Assembly (NCBI RefSeq): GCF_900090295.1
Contig: NZ_LT607753.1
Coordinates: 3,844,001-3,908,000, forward strand
DNA from: Micromonospora coxensis
Lineage (GTDB): Bacteria; Actinomycetota; Actinomycetes; Mycobacteriales; Micromonosporaceae
Direction: 5' to 3'
DNA length: 64,000 nt
Under the pieces are notes generated by a model, which saw nothing but the letters and a program-made list of their open reading frames with translations, was not told where the DNA came from and did not search any database. Each line of letters opens with the position of its first letter. Position 1 is the first letter of the stretch. Position numbers and translations under genes: made by a program. Below are positions 7,667-17,008 of the stretch, in pieces.

Positions 7667-9007
7667 TTACCAGTTGGTCGAGCCCGGGACCACCGGCCAC
7701 GGCCGGTCGGCCGGCTTGATCAGGTACGCGATGCCGCCGGAGCCGCCGGCCACCGTGCCGTTGGCCCGGTACCGCTTGGTGCGCAGCCAGATCTGCTCGA
7801 ACTGCTCGCGCTGGTAGACGTTGCGCACCTCGGCGTTCGACGACGACGCCGGGTCGTTGACGATCACGTCCCCGTCGGCGGTGAAGCCGACGACCACGAA
7901 GAGGTGCCCGGCGGTGCCGTAGTTCGAGCCGTCCAGTTCGCTGGCGAGGAAGGACTGCGAGGTGACGACCGGGATGCCGGCCTTGATGAAGCGCTCCACC
8001 TCGTCGAGGGAGTGCAGCCGGGTGACCCGCGCGTCGATGCCGGGGAAGCCGGCGGCGTACGCGGTGTTGAACGGCCAGTTACCGGCGCCGGCGTACTCGT
8101 GGTCCCAGGTCATCCGGGCGGCGTGGGCGACCTGCGGGTCGGTGTAGCCGGGGGTCACCCAGGACAGGTCCTCGGCCGACGGGCCCCGGCCGTAGTACTC
8201 CAGCACCATCGTGGTGGAGGTCGGGCTGCACCAGACCTGGCCGCCGCCGCCCCACTCGGGGTAGTTGCCCCGGTGGATCATCTGGGAGCGGGCCGGCACG
8301 GCCAGTTCGGTGCCCCAGGCGATCCCGCCCCGGCTGGGGGTGACGGTGAACCGGTCGGGCACGTTCGAGCTCATCGCGCCGAGCATCCGCACCGTGGGCG
8401 AGGCCGCCTGTCCGGGCGCGCGGTAGAGGGTCAGTCGGAGCTGGTACGAGCGCAGCAGCACCCCGGCCGCCGCGTCGTCGATGGCGAAGGTGTCGGTCCA
8501 CACGCTGGACCAGGGGTCGCCCTGGTCGTCGAGGGTGGCCCGCTTGATGTCCCGGTCGCCGGAGGCCCAGCGGCCGAGCACGTACCAGGGGGTGTGGGCG
8601 CCGGTGTTGTAGCCGCCCTGGAGTTCGACCTGGAGCCAGGTGCCGGCCGGGGTGTCGGCGTTCCAGGAGGCGACCAGTTCGGTGGCGTCGAAGCCGATCC
8701 GGGTGACCGGGGAGGTCCAGGTGGCGTACTCCCAGCTCCGGGTGACGCCGGTGTGCTCGTCGGTGAACTCGGTGGTCCCGGCGGGACGGCCGATGGTGAT
8801 GCCGGCGCGGCGGCCGGGGGCGGCGTGGGTGCCCTGGTGGCTGCCGCCACGCCAGTCGGTGTGGTGGGACCACTCCTGGAAGGTGATCTGCTCGTCGTGC
8901 GCCACCACCGGCAGGCCGTTGTCGGCCTGGACGGGTACGGCGGTGCCGAGCAGGGTGAGCGCGGCGACGCCCAGCAGGGCGACGGTACGCAGGGACGTGC
9001 TGGCCAT
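7667..9007 (-). CDS. Secreted C39-like cysteine peptidase
   Basis: Predicted exported 446-aa protein. The signal peptide is about 1-28 (MASTSLRTVALLGVAALTLLG...VQA). An N-terminal beta-rich region follows (about 30-235), then a peptidase C39-like domain (about 240-435). Likely catalytic residues are C260 in GQVWCSPTSTT, H368 in GTAGHLFVVVGF and D385 in VIVNDPA. There is no ABC transporter domain, so it is the stand-alone extracellular form rather than a bacteriocin-processing exporter. ATG 9007 has a GGAG site. It is divergent from the M14 carboxypeptidase gene; the two secreted peptidases share a 205-bp AT-richer region and may be co-regulated. Its substrate cannot be inferred. Confidence 0.88.
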   Translation of the reverse strand: MASTSLRTVALLGVAALTLLGTAVPVQADNGLPVVAHDEQITFQEWSHHTDWRGGSHQGTHAAPGRRAGITIGRPAGTTEFTDEHTGVTRSWEYATWTSPVTRIGFDATELVASWNADTPAGTWLQVELQGGYNTGAHTPWYVLGRWASGDRDIKRATLDDQGDPWSSVWTDTFAIDDAAAGVLLRSYQLRLTLYRAPGQAASPTVRMLGAMSSNVPDRFTVTPSRGGIAWGTELAVPARSQMIHRGNYPEWGGGGQVWCSPTSTTMVLEYYGRGPSAEDLSWVTPGYTDPQVAHAARMTWDHEYAGAGNWPFNTAYAAGFPGIDARVTRLHSLDEVERFIKAGIPVVTSQSFLASELDGSNYGTAGHLFVVVGFTADGDVIVNDPASSSNAEVRNVYQREQFEQIWLRTKRYRANGTVAGGSGGIAYLIKPADRPWPVVPGSTNW

Positions 9008-9212
9008 GGCAACTCCGCGAGGTGAGGAATCGTTGCCGTTCACTGTCCCGCTTGGAAGGAAGTTCCGCCAGATGTTGAGGGATGGAAAATAATTGCCGAA
9101 GAGAGGATCAGGCTGAGATGGATCAACGCAATGATGAATGTTGATATGACCATGTGAGTCCTGGTGAAGTGTGCGGACAACGGGATCTCCCCGTACCCCG
9201 AGGAGGTTGTCC
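9008..9212. promoter_or_regulatory. Shared divergent promoter region of two secreted peptidases
   Basis: 205 bp, notably less GC-rich than its surroundings (an A/T-rich core around 9080-9150). It must contain the promoters for both genes. I could not assign -35/-10 pairs with confidence and found no convincing operator palindrome. Confidence 0.6.
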
Positions 9213-11084
9213 ATGGCCCTCCGCACGTCCCCTCTGCGCCGCCGGCTGGCGCTCGCCGTCGCCGTCGGGCTCGGCCTCGTCACCGTCACCACCGGGCCGG
9301 TCGCCGCGCGGCCGGCCCCCGACCCGGAACCCGCCGCCGTCGGCTACCGGGTGATCGGGCCGCGTACCCTCGCCGACCGCGACGCCGTCGCCCGCACCGG
9401 CGCGGCCATCGACTACGTCGAGCACGGCAAGCTGCACGTCTCCGCCACCCGGGCCGAGGCGGCCGCGATCACCCGGCTCGGCTTCCGGCTCGAGAAGGAG
9501 GCGACGCCGACCGCCGACCCGCACGACCACGGCGACGTCGGCACGCTCGACTTCCCGCCCGCCGACGCCAACTACCACAACTACGCCGAGCTGACCGCGG
9601 TGGTGAACAAGGTGGTCGCCGACCACCCGTCGATCGCCCGGAAGATCAGCATCGGCAGTTCGTACGAGGGCCGCGACCTGATGGCGGTGAAGATCTCCGA
9701 CAACGTCGGCACCGACGAGAACGAACCGGAGATCCTCTTCAACGCCCAGCAGCACGCCCGCGAGCACCTGACCGTCGAGATGGCGATCTACCTGCTCAAC
9801 CTCTTCACCGACAGCTACGGCACCGACTCCCGGGTCACCAACGTCGTCAACTCCCGGGAGATCTGGATCGTGCCGACGGTCAACCCCGACGGCAGCGAGT
9901 ACGACGTCGCCACCGGCTCGTACCGGTCCTGGCGGAAGAACCGGCAGCCCAACAGCGGCTCGTCGTACGTCGGCACCGACCTGAACCGGAACTGGTCGTA
10001 CCAGTGGGGCTGCTGCGGCGGCTCGTCCGGCTCCACCTCGTCGGACACCTACCGCGGCCCGTCCGCGTTCTCCGCCCCGGAGACCCAGGCGCTGCGCAAC
10101 TTCGTCAACAGCCGGGTGGTCGGCGGCACGCAGCAGATCAAGGCCAACATCGACTTCCACACCTACTCCCAGCTGGTGCTCTGGCCGTTCGGCTACACCT
10201 ACAGCGACACCACCACCGGGATGAGCGCCGACCAGTACAACACCTTCGCCACCCTCGGGCGGCAGATGGCGGCCACCAACGGATACACCCCGGAGCAGTC
10301 CAGCGACCTCTACATCGCCGACGGCACGAGCATCGACTGGATGTGGGGCGCCCACGGCATCTGGGCGTACACCTTCGAGATGTACCCGGGCTCGGCCACC
10401 GGCGGCGGCTTCTACCCGCCCGACGAGGTCATCCCCCGGGAGACGTCCCGCAACAAGGACGCGGTCCTGCTGCTGTCCGAGTACGCCGACTGCCCGTACC
10501 GGGTGATCGGCAAGGACGCCCAGTACTGCGGCGGCGGTGGCGGTGGCACCACGGTCTGGTCGGACACCTTCGAGACGGCCACCGGCTGGACCGTCAACCC
10601 GAACGGGACGGACACCGCCACCACCGGGGCGTGGGAGCGGGGCGCCGCCCAGGCGACCAACTCCTCCGGCCCCAAGCAGCTCACCCCGTACGCGGGCAGC
10701 AACGACCTGGTCACCGGTCGGCTCGCCGGCACCGGGGCAGGCGACCACGACATCGACGGCGGGGTGACCAGCGCCCGCTCGCCGGCGGTGACCCTGCCCT
10801 CGACCGGGACGCTCACCCTCTCGCTGGCCTGGTACCTGGCGCACGGGTCCAACGCGTCGTCGGCCGACTACCTGCGGGTCAGCGTGGTCCACAACGGTGG
10901 CACCACCACGCTGCTCAACCAGGCCGGGGCCGCCACCGACCGGGACGCCGCCTGGGCGGTGTCGAACCTCGACCTGAGCCCGTACGCCGGGCAGTCGGTG
11001 CGGATCCTGGTCGAGGCGGCGGACGCTTCCGGGGCCAGCCTGGTCGAGGCGGCTGTGGACAACGTCACCATCACCAGTTCGTGA
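9213..11084 (+). CDS. Secreted M14 zinc carboxypeptidase
   Basis: Exported metallocarboxypeptidase of the carboxypeptidase T/A type, releasing C-terminal amino acids from peptides. The 623-aa protein has a signal peptide (1-33, cut near VAARPAP), a propeptide-like region (about 35-110), the M14 catalytic domain (about 115-430) and a C-terminal beta-sandwich of about 170 residues after a GGGGGG linker. Zinc ligands are the His and Glu of [11 protein letters not shown] and the His of [16 protein letters not shown] carries the catalytic Glu, and [11 protein letters not shown] is the substrate-carboxylate motif. ATG 9213 has a perfect AGGAGG site at 9201. It is divergent from the C39-like peptidase gene. 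Confidence 0.94.
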   Translation: MALRTSPLRRRLALAVAVGLGLVTVTTGPVAARPAPDPEPAAVGYRVIGPRTLADRDAVARTGAAIDYVEHGKLHVSATRAEAAAITRLGFRLEKEATPTADPHDHGDVGTLDFPPADANYHNYAELTAVVNKVVADHPSIARKISIGSSYEGRDLMAVKISDNVGTDENEPEILFNAQQHAREHLTVEMAIYLLNLFTDSYGTDSRVTNVVNSREIWIVPTVNPDGSEYDVATGSYRSWRKNRQPNSGSSYVGTDLNRNWSYQWGCCGGSSGSTSSDTYRGPSAFSAPETQALRNFVNSRVVGGTQQIKANIDFHTYSQLVLWPFGYTYSDTTTGMSADQYNTFATLGRQMAATNGYTPEQSSDLYIADGTSIDWMWGAHGIWAYTFEMYPGSATGGGFYPPDEVIPRETSRNKDAVLLLSEYADCPYRVIGKDAQYCGGGGGGTTVWSDTFETATGWTVNPNGTDTATTGAWERGAAQATNSSGPKQLTPYAGSNDLVTGRLAGTGAGDHDIDGGVTSARSPAVTLPSTGTLTLSLAWYLAHGSNASSADYLRVSVVHNGGTTTLLNQAGAATDRDAAWAVSNLDLSPYAGQSVRILVEAADASGASLVEAAVDNVTITSS

Positions 11085-11154
11085 ATCGAGGTGGGGCCCC
11101 GTACGAGCCCCCGACGGGGCCCCACCACCCCTCCCGTCCGGACGATCTCCGCTG

Positions 11155-11280
11155 GTCGTGCGCTACCGTGGCACCGATCGGCCCGCAGCGAAGCCGGTGG
11201 GAAACCGGCGCTGTCCCGCAACTGTGATGCCCCGCCCCGGCGGGGACGAGCCAGGTCGCCTGCGGACCGGTCGCGACACG
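11155..11280 (+). promoter_or_regulatory. Cobalamin riboswitch
   Basis: The leader of btuF contains the hallmarks of a B12 riboswitch aptamer: AAGCCGGTGGGAAACCGGCGC followed by TGTCCCGCAACTGTGAT (the B12 box at about 11211-11227), then GAGCCAGGTCGCCTGC closing the core. It senses adenosylcobalamin or a related cobalamin and lowers expression of the uptake operon when cofactor is plentiful. Exact edges are approximate. Confidence 0.95.
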
Positions 11281-11320
11281 CGCTCTCGAGGAAGGGCGCC
11301 TCGCGGACGGGCCCGCCCGC

Positions 11321-11366
11321 GGTCCCTGTCGGCGAAGCACCACACTCCTCGACCGACAGGAGGACC
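11321..11366 (+). promoter_or_regulatory. Shine-Dalgarno-sequestering helix of the riboswitch
   Basis: GGTCC-CTGTCGG at 11321-11332 is complementary to CCGACAG (11353-11359) and GGACC (11362-11366), with a GA bulge. The 12-bp helix ends at the base before the btuF ATG and covers AGGAGG (11358-11363). It therefore looks like a translational expression platform. No U-tract follows, which argues against transcription termination. Confidence 0.75.
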
Positions 11367-12305
11367 ATGACCCGCCGTACCCCCCGGCTGCTCGCCGCCA
11401 CCCTCGCGGTGGCCGCGTTGACCCTCGGCGCCTGCGCCGAGAAGACCTCGAACGACACCCCCGCCGCCGGCAGCAGCTCGGCGGCCGCCACCTTCCCGGT
11501 CACCGTCGGCAAGCTGACCCTGGAGAAGCGACCGGAGAAGATCGTCTCGCTCTCGCCGACGGCGACCGAGATGCTCTTCGCCATCGGCGCCGGCAAGCAG
11601 GTCACCGCCGTCGACGACAACTCCAACTACCCGCCCGAGGCGCCGAAGAGCGACCTCTCCGGCTTTCAGCCGAACGCCGAGGCGATCGCCGCGAAGACGC
11701 CCGACCTGGTGGTGCTCTCCAACGACACCAACAAGATCGTCGACCAGCTCACCACGCTGAAGATCCCGGTCCTGCTCACCCCGGCCGCCGCCACGCTGGA
11801 GGACTCCTACCGGCAGATCACCGACCTGGGCGCGCTGACCGGCCACCCGACCGAGGCGGCGGACGTCACCCAGCGGATGAAGGACGACATCGCCAAGCTG
11901 GTCAAGGACCTGCCGCAGCGGTCGAAGAAGCTGACCTACTACCACGAGCTGGGCCCGGAGCTGTACACCGCGACCAGCAAGACCTTCATCGGCTCGATCT
12001 ACGCCCTCGCCGGCTTGGAGAACATCGCCGACGCGTCGGACGCCGACGGCAAGAGCGGCGGGTACCCGCAGCTGAGCCAGGAGGTCATCGTCAAGGCGAA
12101 CCCCGACTTCGTCTTCCTCGCCGACACCAAGTGCTGCCAGCAGAGCGCCGAGACGGTCAAGGCGCGCGCCGGCTGGGCCGACGTCACCGCGGTGAAGAAC
12201 AACCAGGTGGTGGCCCTCGACGACGACATCGCCTCGCGCTGGGGCCCGCGCGTGGTCGACCAGCTCCGCACCATCGTCGACGCGGTCGCCAAGGTGCCCG
12301 CGTGA
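11367..12305 (+). CDS. btuF: Cobalamin ABC transporter substrate-binding lipoprotein BtuF
   Basis: A 312-aa lipoprotein that captures corrinoid outside the membrane and delivers it to BtuCD. It has a type II signal with lipobox LGAC (Cys about residue 23), a Ser/Ala linker, and a periplasmic-binding fold of the BtuF/FecB class III type: KIVSLSPTATEMLFAIGAG near the N-lobe, a long connecting helix, and DFVFLADTKCC in the C-lobe. The cobalamin assignment rests on the riboswitch in its leader and the btuC/btuD genes behind it; sequence alone could not exclude a siderophore. ATG 11367 follows AGGAGG. Confidence 0.92.
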   Translation: MTRRTPRLLAATLAVAALTLGACAEKTSNDTPAAGSSSAAATFPVTVGKLTLEKRPEKIVSLSPTATEMLFAIGAGKQVTAVDDNSNYPPEAPKSDLSGFQPNAEAIAAKTPDLVVLSNDTNKIVDQLTTLKIPVLLTPAAATLEDSYRQITDLGALTGHPTEAADVTQRMKDDIAKLVKDLPQRSKKLTYYHELGPELYTATSKTFIGSIYALAGLENIADASDADGKSGGYPQLSQEVIVKANPDFVFLADTKCCQQSAETVKARAGWADVTAVKNNQVVALDDDIASRWGPRVVDQLRTIVDAVAKVPA

Positions 12306-12318
12306 CCCTCCGCCGTCC

Positions 12319-13707
12319 GTGAGGGTGCGACCCACGGAACCCCGGCCGGCCGGGACGCCCGACGCGTCCCGGCCGGCCGGTGTGCCCGGGGCCGGCCCGG
12401 CCGCCGACACGTCCGGCCCGGTCGCCGACGCACCCGACACGCCTGACGCGCCCGGCCGGGCCGTCGAGGTGCCCGGCGTGCCCGGCGTGTCCGGCGTGCC
12501 CGGCGTGTCCGCCGGGTCCGACCGGCTCACCGGGTCCGACCGGCTCACCGGGTCCGACCGGTCCGACCGGTCCGCAGGCGTGAAGGTCGACGCCGGGTCC
12601 GCCGCCGCGGCGGGCCGCCGGTCACCGGTCCAGTCCGGTCGCCGACCGGCCGCCGCCGGCTCCGGCCGGCCGGCCGGGCTGCGCAAGCGGTGGCTCGCCG
12701 CCGGGGTGCTGGCGGTGCTGGTCGCCCTGGTCGCCGGGGTCTCCCTCGGCCCGGTCAACCTGCCGCCCGGCAGCGTCGCCGTCGAACTGCTCAACCTGCT
12801 CCCCGGCGTGCGGCTCGACAGCGGGCTGACCCCCGGCGAGGCCGCCATCGTCACCCAGCTCCGGTTGCCCCGGGTGGTGCTCGGCCTGCTGGTCGGCGGC
12901 CTGCTCGCCCTGGCCGGCGGGGCGTACCAGGGGGTGTTCCGCAACCCGCTGGCCGACCCGTACCTGCTGGGCGTGGCAGCCGGGGCGGGGCTGGCGGTCA
13001 CCGCGGTCATCGCGCTCGGCGGGGCGATGGACCCGCTGGTCGGGCTGCCGCTGACCGTGCCGCTGGCCGCGTTCGTCGGCGCGCTCGGCGCGGTCGTCAT
13101 GACGTACCTGCTCGGGGCGGCCGGTGGGCGCAGCCGCTCCCCGGCGACGTTGATCCTGGCCGGGGTGGCCGTCTCGGCGTTCCTCTCCGCCGGGCAGACC
13201 TACCTGCTGCAACGGCACTCCGAGAGCATCCAGCAGGTGTACGCCTGGCTGCTCGGCCGGCTCGCCACCGCCGGCTGGCACGACGTGCTGCTGGTGCTGC
13301 CGTACTTCGTGCTCACCGCGGTCGTGGTACTGCTGCACCGCCGCGAGCTGGACGTGCTCTCCCTCGGTGACGACGAGGCGGCCAGCCTCGGCCTGCACCC
13401 GCAGCGCTCCCGCTACCTGCTGATCGCCGCCGCCTCGCTCGGCACCGCCGCGGCGGTCTCCGCCTCCGGGCTGATCGGCTTCGTCGGGATCATCGTGCCG
13501 CACACCGTACGGCTGCTCGCCGGGTCGAGCTACCGGGTCATCCTGCCGCTGTCGATGCTCTTCGGCGGCGCGTTCCTGGCGCTGACCGACGTGGTCGCCC
13601 GGACCGCCGCCGCCCCGGCCGAGATCCCGATCGGCGTGGTCACCGCGCTGCTCGGCGGCCCGTTCTTCGTCCTGGTGCTGCGGACCGCCCGGCGGGTGCT
13701 GACGTGA
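12319..13707 (+). CDS. btuC: Cobalamin ABC transporter permease BtuC, with long N-terminal extension
   Basis: FecCD-type permease that forms the membrane channel for B12. The core from about residue 120 to 462 shows the expected run of ten or so helices, with QLRLPRVVLGLLVGGLLALAGGAYQGVFRNPLADPYLLGV and GLIGFVGIIVPHTVRLL, both family signatures. If translation starts at GTG 12319 (13 nt after btuF), the first 118 or so residues are a disordered Pro/Gly/Ser/Asp extension with GVPGVSGVPGVS and GSDRLTGSDRLTGSDRSDRS repeats. This makes the protein 462 aa against a usual 330-350. No good ribosome site precedes 12319; a later GTG (for example near 12580) is possible. It overlaps btuD by 4 nt. Confidence 0.9.
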   Translation: MRVRPTEPRPAGTPDASRPAGVPGAGPAADTSGPVADAPDTPDAPGRAVEVPGVPGVSGVPGVSAGSDRLTGSDRLTGSDRSDRSAGVKVDAGSAAAAGRRSPVQSGRRPAAAGSGRPAGLRKRWLAAGVLAVLVALVAGVSLGPVNLPPGSVAVELLNLLPGVRLDSGLTPGEAAIVTQLRLPRVVLGLLVGGLLALAGGAYQGVFRNPLADPYLLGVAAGAGLAVTAVIALGGAMDPLVGLPLTVPLAAFVGALGAVVMTYLLGAAGGRSRSPATLILAGVAVSAFLSAGQTYLLQRHSESIQQVYAWLLGRLATAGWHDVLLVLPYFVLTAVVVLLHRRELDVLSLGDDEAASLGLHPQRSRYLLIAAASLGTAAAVSASGLIGFVGIIVPHTVRLLAGSSYRVILPLSMLFGGAFLALTDVVARTAAAPAEIPIGVVTALLGGPFFVLVLRTARRVLT

Positions 13708-14528
13708 GCGCGCGCGGTGGCCCGGCGGTCGGGACCGGGGAGGACCGGGTGGACGCGCCCGCGATCGAGGTCCGCGACCTGCACGTCACGCTGGGCGGGG
13801 CGACGATCCTGGCCGGCGTCGACCTGACCGTCTCGACCGGCGAGTGGGTCACCGTGATCGGGCCGAACGGCGCCGGCAAGTCGACCCTGCTGCGCGCCGT
13901 CGGCGGCCTGCTGGCCACCGGCTCCGCCGTCGCCATCTCCGGTACGCCGCTGCGGTCGATGCGTCCCCGCGAGCGGGCCCGGGTGGTGGCCACCGTGGCG
14001 CAGTCCCCGGCGGTGCCGGCCGGCATGTCGGTCCTCGACTACGTGCTGCTCGGTCGTACCCCGTACATCCCGCCGCTGGGCCGGGAGTCCGCAGCCGACC
14101 TGGCCGTCGTGCACGAGGTGCTGGACCGGCTGGACCTGGCCGCCTTCCACGGCCGGGAGCTGGCCACCCTCTCCGGCGGGGAGCGGCAGCGGGTCTTCCT
14201 GGCCCGGGCGCTCGCCCAGGGCGCCACCCTGCTGCTGCTGGACGAGCCGACCAGCGCCCTGGACATCGGCCACCAGCAGGAGGTGCTGGAGCTGGTCGAC
14301 CAGCTCCGCCGAGAGCACGCGCTGACCGTGCTCGCCACCATGCACGACCTCTCCATCGCCGGCGAGTACGCCGACCGCCTGGTGCTGCTCGCGGACGGCC
14401 GGGTGGTCGCCGACGGCCCGCCGGCCGAGGTGCTCACCGAGGAGCTGCTCGCCACCCACTACCGGGCCCGCGTCCGGGTCATCCCCGGCGAGCACGGCCC
14501 CCTCGTCGTCCCGGTCCGCCCGTACTAG
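13704..14528 (+). CDS. btuD: Cobalamin ABC transporter ATPase BtuD
   Basis: A 274-aa ATP-binding subunit that powers BtuC. Walker A GPNGAGKST, Q-loop AQSP, signature LSGGERQRVFLARAL, Walker B LLLLDEPTSALD and switch His in ATMHDL are all present. The start GTG overlaps the btuC stop (GTGA), giving translational coupling. The gene ends in a TAG whose CTAG core is shared with the stop codon of the convergent VOC gene. Confidence 0.94.
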   Translation: MSARGGPAVGTGEDRVDAPAIEVRDLHVTLGGATILAGVDLTVSTGEWVTVIGPNGAGKSTLLRAVGGLLATGSAVAISGTPLRSMRPRERARVVATVAQSPAVPAGMSVLDYVLLGRTPYIPPLGRESAADLAVVHEVLDRLDLAAFHGRELATLSGGERQRVFLARALAQGATLLLLDEPTSALDIGHQQEVLELVDQLRREHALTVLATMHDLSIAGEYADRLVLLADGRVVADGPPAEVLTEELLATHYRARVRVIPGEHGPLVVPVRPY

Positions 14529-15283
14529 GCGAGGGCGATGACGGAGAAGAGGGCGCCCTGGGGGTCGCGGAGGGCGGCGAGCCGGCCCTGCGGGACGTCG
14601 TGCGGCGGGACCAGGATGCTGCCGCCGAGTTCGGCGGCGCGCGCGGCGGTGGCGTCGGCGTCCGCCACCGCGAAGTAGATCGCCCAGTATGCGGGCAGGT
14701 CGGCCGGCAGTTCCTCCAGCGGCGGCGTCATGCCGGCCACGATCCGCGCCCCGCACCGCCAGCCGGTGTAGGTGACCGGCCCCATCGGCTCGTCCTCCGG
14801 GTGCCAGCCGAAGACCAGCTCGTAGAAGAGCTTCGCGCCGTCCGGGTCCGGCGTGACCAGCTCGTTCCAGCTCATCGACCCGGGGGCGTTGAACAGTTCG
14901 GCGCCGCGCATGGCCATCGGCTGCCAGACGCTGAACGTCGCGCCGGCCGGGTCCGCGAAGACCCCCATCCGCCCCTGGTCGAAGACGTCGAAGGGGGCGA
15001 CCAGCACCTGCCCGCCGGCCGCCTCGACCCGGGTGGCCGCCAGATCGGCGTCGTCCGTGGCCACGTACGTGGACCAGATCGGCACCTGGTCCGGGGTGGC
15101 CGGCGGCCCGGCCCCGCCCACCGCCCGCCCGTCCTTGAGGAAGGTGGTGTACCCGCCCGCCTCCGGCTGCGGGGACACCCGCCCCGTCCAGCCGAAGAGT
15201 TCGGGGTAGAAGCGTTGGGCGGCCGTCAGGTCGGGGGTGGCCAGATCGGCCCAGCAGGGCGTGCCGGGCTCGACGCCGCTCAC
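14525..15283 (-). CDS. VOC (glyoxalase/dioxygenase superfamily) protein, two domains
   Basis: A 252-aa cytosolic protein made of two tandem vicinal-oxygen-chelate modules (about 8-120 and 135-250), beginning WADLATPDLTAAQRFYPELFGW and SWNELVTPDPDGAKLFYELVFGWH. This layout is common in actinobacterial proteins of unknown substrate and resembles hydroxylase/bleomycin-resistance-like members. GTG 15283 has a GGAGAGGGG site. Its last codon overlaps btuD tail to tail, leaving no room for an intergenic terminator. Function beyond the fold is not inferable. Confidence 0.85.
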   Translation of the reverse strand: MSGVEPGTPCWADLATPDLTAAQRFYPELFGWTGRVSPQPEAGGYTTFLKDGRAVGGAGPPATPDQVPIWSTYVATDDADLAATRVEAAGGQVLVAPFDVFDQGRMGVFADPAGATFSVWQPMAMRGAELFNAPGSMSWNELVTPDPDGAKLFYELVFGWHPEDEPMGPVTYTGWRCGARIVAGMTPPLEELPADLPAYWAIYFAVADADATAARAAELGGSILVPPHDVPQGRLAALRDPQGALFSVIALA

Positions 15284-15377
15284 GGTGACCCCTCTCCGCC
15301 GGTGGGCGGCCCGGCCGGACGCCCTGCCCGCATCGTGGCACCGGTTCGCCCGCGAGGGGCCGGAACGGGGCGAAACG

Positions 15378-16115
15378 TCAGCTGAACCGGCGACCCTCGT
15401 CGCGCCGGTACGCCCACCCCGCGAGCGCCGCCAGCACCACCACCCAGGCGACGAGCGAGACCAGCGCGCGGGGGGCCGGCCGCCAGTCGGTGCACGCCGC
15501 CCACATCAGCTCCACCGCGCCCCGGGTGGGCAGGTAGGGGGCGACCGCCTTGATGAAGCCGGGCGCGTCGTCCGGGCCGGAGAGCAGGCCGCCACCGAAG
15601 GCGAGCGGGAAGAAGACGATCTGCGCGACGACGATCGCCGCCTTGCTCGGCAGCGAGTAGCCGATGGCGAGCCCCATCAGGGTGAACGGCACCGAGATCA
15701 CCGCGACCGTGGCGAGGGCCAGCAGGAACTGCACCGGGGTGACCCGGGCCGCGGTGGCCACCGCCGCGATCACCACCACCGGCAGCATCGACACGTACGT
15801 CAGCACCAGGCCGGCGAGGATCCGACCGGCGAGCCGGGGCGCCGGGCCCGCCGGCAGGGTCCGGGTGTACGGGTTCCAGGGCTGGTCGCGGTCCTCGGCG
15901 ACGCCCACGCCGTACTGGAAGATGTTGGCGGTGAGCACCGAGAAGGTGACCATCGCTGCGGTGGCGTACGTGGCGGCGACCCGGTCGTCCCCGGCGAACG
16001 GCACCACGAAGAAGAGCATCGCGGCGGCGGGGAAGAAGGCGCTGCCGAACACCGCGACCGGGATCCGGACGATCTCCAGCAGTTGGTAGCGGGCGTGGAC
16101 CAGGGCGAGCGTCAC
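15378..16115 (-). CDS. ABC-2 type exporter permease
   Basis: A 245-aa integral membrane protein with six hydrophobic segments and the ABC-2 pattern (long N-terminal LVHARYQLLEIVRIPVAVFGSAFFPAAAML, then AEDRDQPWNPYTRTLPAGPAPRLAGR in a cytoplasmic loop). It pairs with the ATPase upstream: its GTG start overlaps the ATPase stop as GTGA. Exporters of this half-size type often move antibiotics, lipids or polyols. The substrate is unknown. Confidence 0.88.
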   Translation of the reverse strand: MTLALVHARYQLLEIVRIPVAVFGSAFFPAAAMLFFVVPFAGDDRVAATYATAAMVTFSVLTANIFQYGVGVAEDRDQPWNPYTRTLPAGPAPRLAGRILAGLVLTYVSMLPVVVIAAVATAARVTPVQFLLALATVAVISVPFTLMGLAIGYSLPSKAAIVVAQIVFFPLAFGGGLLSGPDDAPGFIKAVAPYLPTRGAVELMWAACTDWRPAPRALVSLVAWVVVLAALAGWAYRRDEGRRFS

Positions 16116-17008
16116 CGGGTCACCTCCGGTACGGCCGCCGGCCGGTCGTCGGCGGTGATGGCGAGGAACGCCTCCTCCAGCGAGGTGGGGCGGACCTCCA
16201 GGTCGCGGAAGGCCACCCCGGCGGCGACGAGGTCGCGGACGAGCTGGTCGGCGTCGGTGGTGAGCAGGTGGGTACGCCCGTCGGCGTGCGCGGTGTTCAC
16301 CACGCCGGGCAGCGGCGGCAGCGTGTCGGCGACCAGGCTGACCCGGCGTACGCCGACGATGTCGCGGACCGCGCCGACGGTGTCGTCGGCGAGCACCCGG
16401 CCCCGGCCCAGCACCACCACCCGCTGCGCCAGCGCCTCCACCTCCTCCAGGTAGTGGCTGCTCAGCAGCACGGTGCCGCCCTCGGCGTGGAACGTGCGGA
16501 TCTGCTCCCAGAGGGTGTGCCGCGCCTCCACGTCGAGCCCGGTGGTCGGCTCGTCGAGGACGACCAGCCGGGGCCGGCCGAGGAAGGCGAGCGCGACGGC
16601 GAGCCGGCGGCGCTGCCCGCCGGACAGCCCACCGGTCTGCCGTCTCACCTGGTCGGTCAGGCCGAAGCGGTCGAGCAGCTCGGCCTTCGGCACCGGGTCG
16701 GAATAGTGCGCGGCCACGAAGTCGACGACCTCGCCGACGCGCAGGGTGCCGGGCAGGCCGGTCTCCTGCGGGGTGACCCCGAGCTGTCGCCGGGACGCCG
16801 GGTCGCGGGGGTCGCCGTCGAAGAGCCGCACCCGGCCGGCGGTGGGGCGGCGCAGCCCGACCAGCAGGTTGACCAGGGTGCTCTTGCCGGCGCCGTTGGG
16901 CCCGAGCAGGCCGACCAGCTCACCGGCGTGGACCGCCAGGTCGACCCCGTCGAGGGCGAGCACGTCGCCGTAGCGGCGGGTGACCTGCTCGGCCCGGGCG
17001 AGGATCAC
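16112..17008 (-). CDS. ABC exporter ATP-binding protein
   Basis: A 298-aa ATPase driving the adjacent ABC-2 permease. Walker A GPNGAGKST, signature LSGGQRRRLAVALAFL, Walker B RLVVLDEPTTGLD and SSHYLEEVE switch region are present. The C-terminal part after about residue 215 is typical of drug/NatA-type exporters. Start GTG 17008 is chosen because it overlaps the stop of a well-initiated 52-codon ORF (GTGA) and the domain begins at once (ILARAEQVTRRYGDVLALDGVDL). A longer frame to 17212 exists but encodes only Arg/Gly-rich sequence. Confidence 0.9.
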   Translation of the reverse strand: MILARAEQVTRRYGDVLALDGVDLAVHAGELVGLLGPNGAGKSTLVNLLVGLRRPTAGRVRLFDGDPRDPASRRQLGVTPQETGLPGTLRVGEVVDFVAAHYSDPVPKAELLDRFGLTDQVRRQTGGLSGGQRRRLAVALAFLGRPRLVVLDEPTTGLDVEARHTLWEQIRTFHAEGGTVLLSSHYLEEVEALAQRVVVLGRGRVLADDTVGAVRDIVGVRRVSLVADTLPPLPGVVNTAHADGRTHLLTTDADQLVRDLVAAGVAFRDLEVRPTSLEEAFLAITADDRPAAVPEVTR

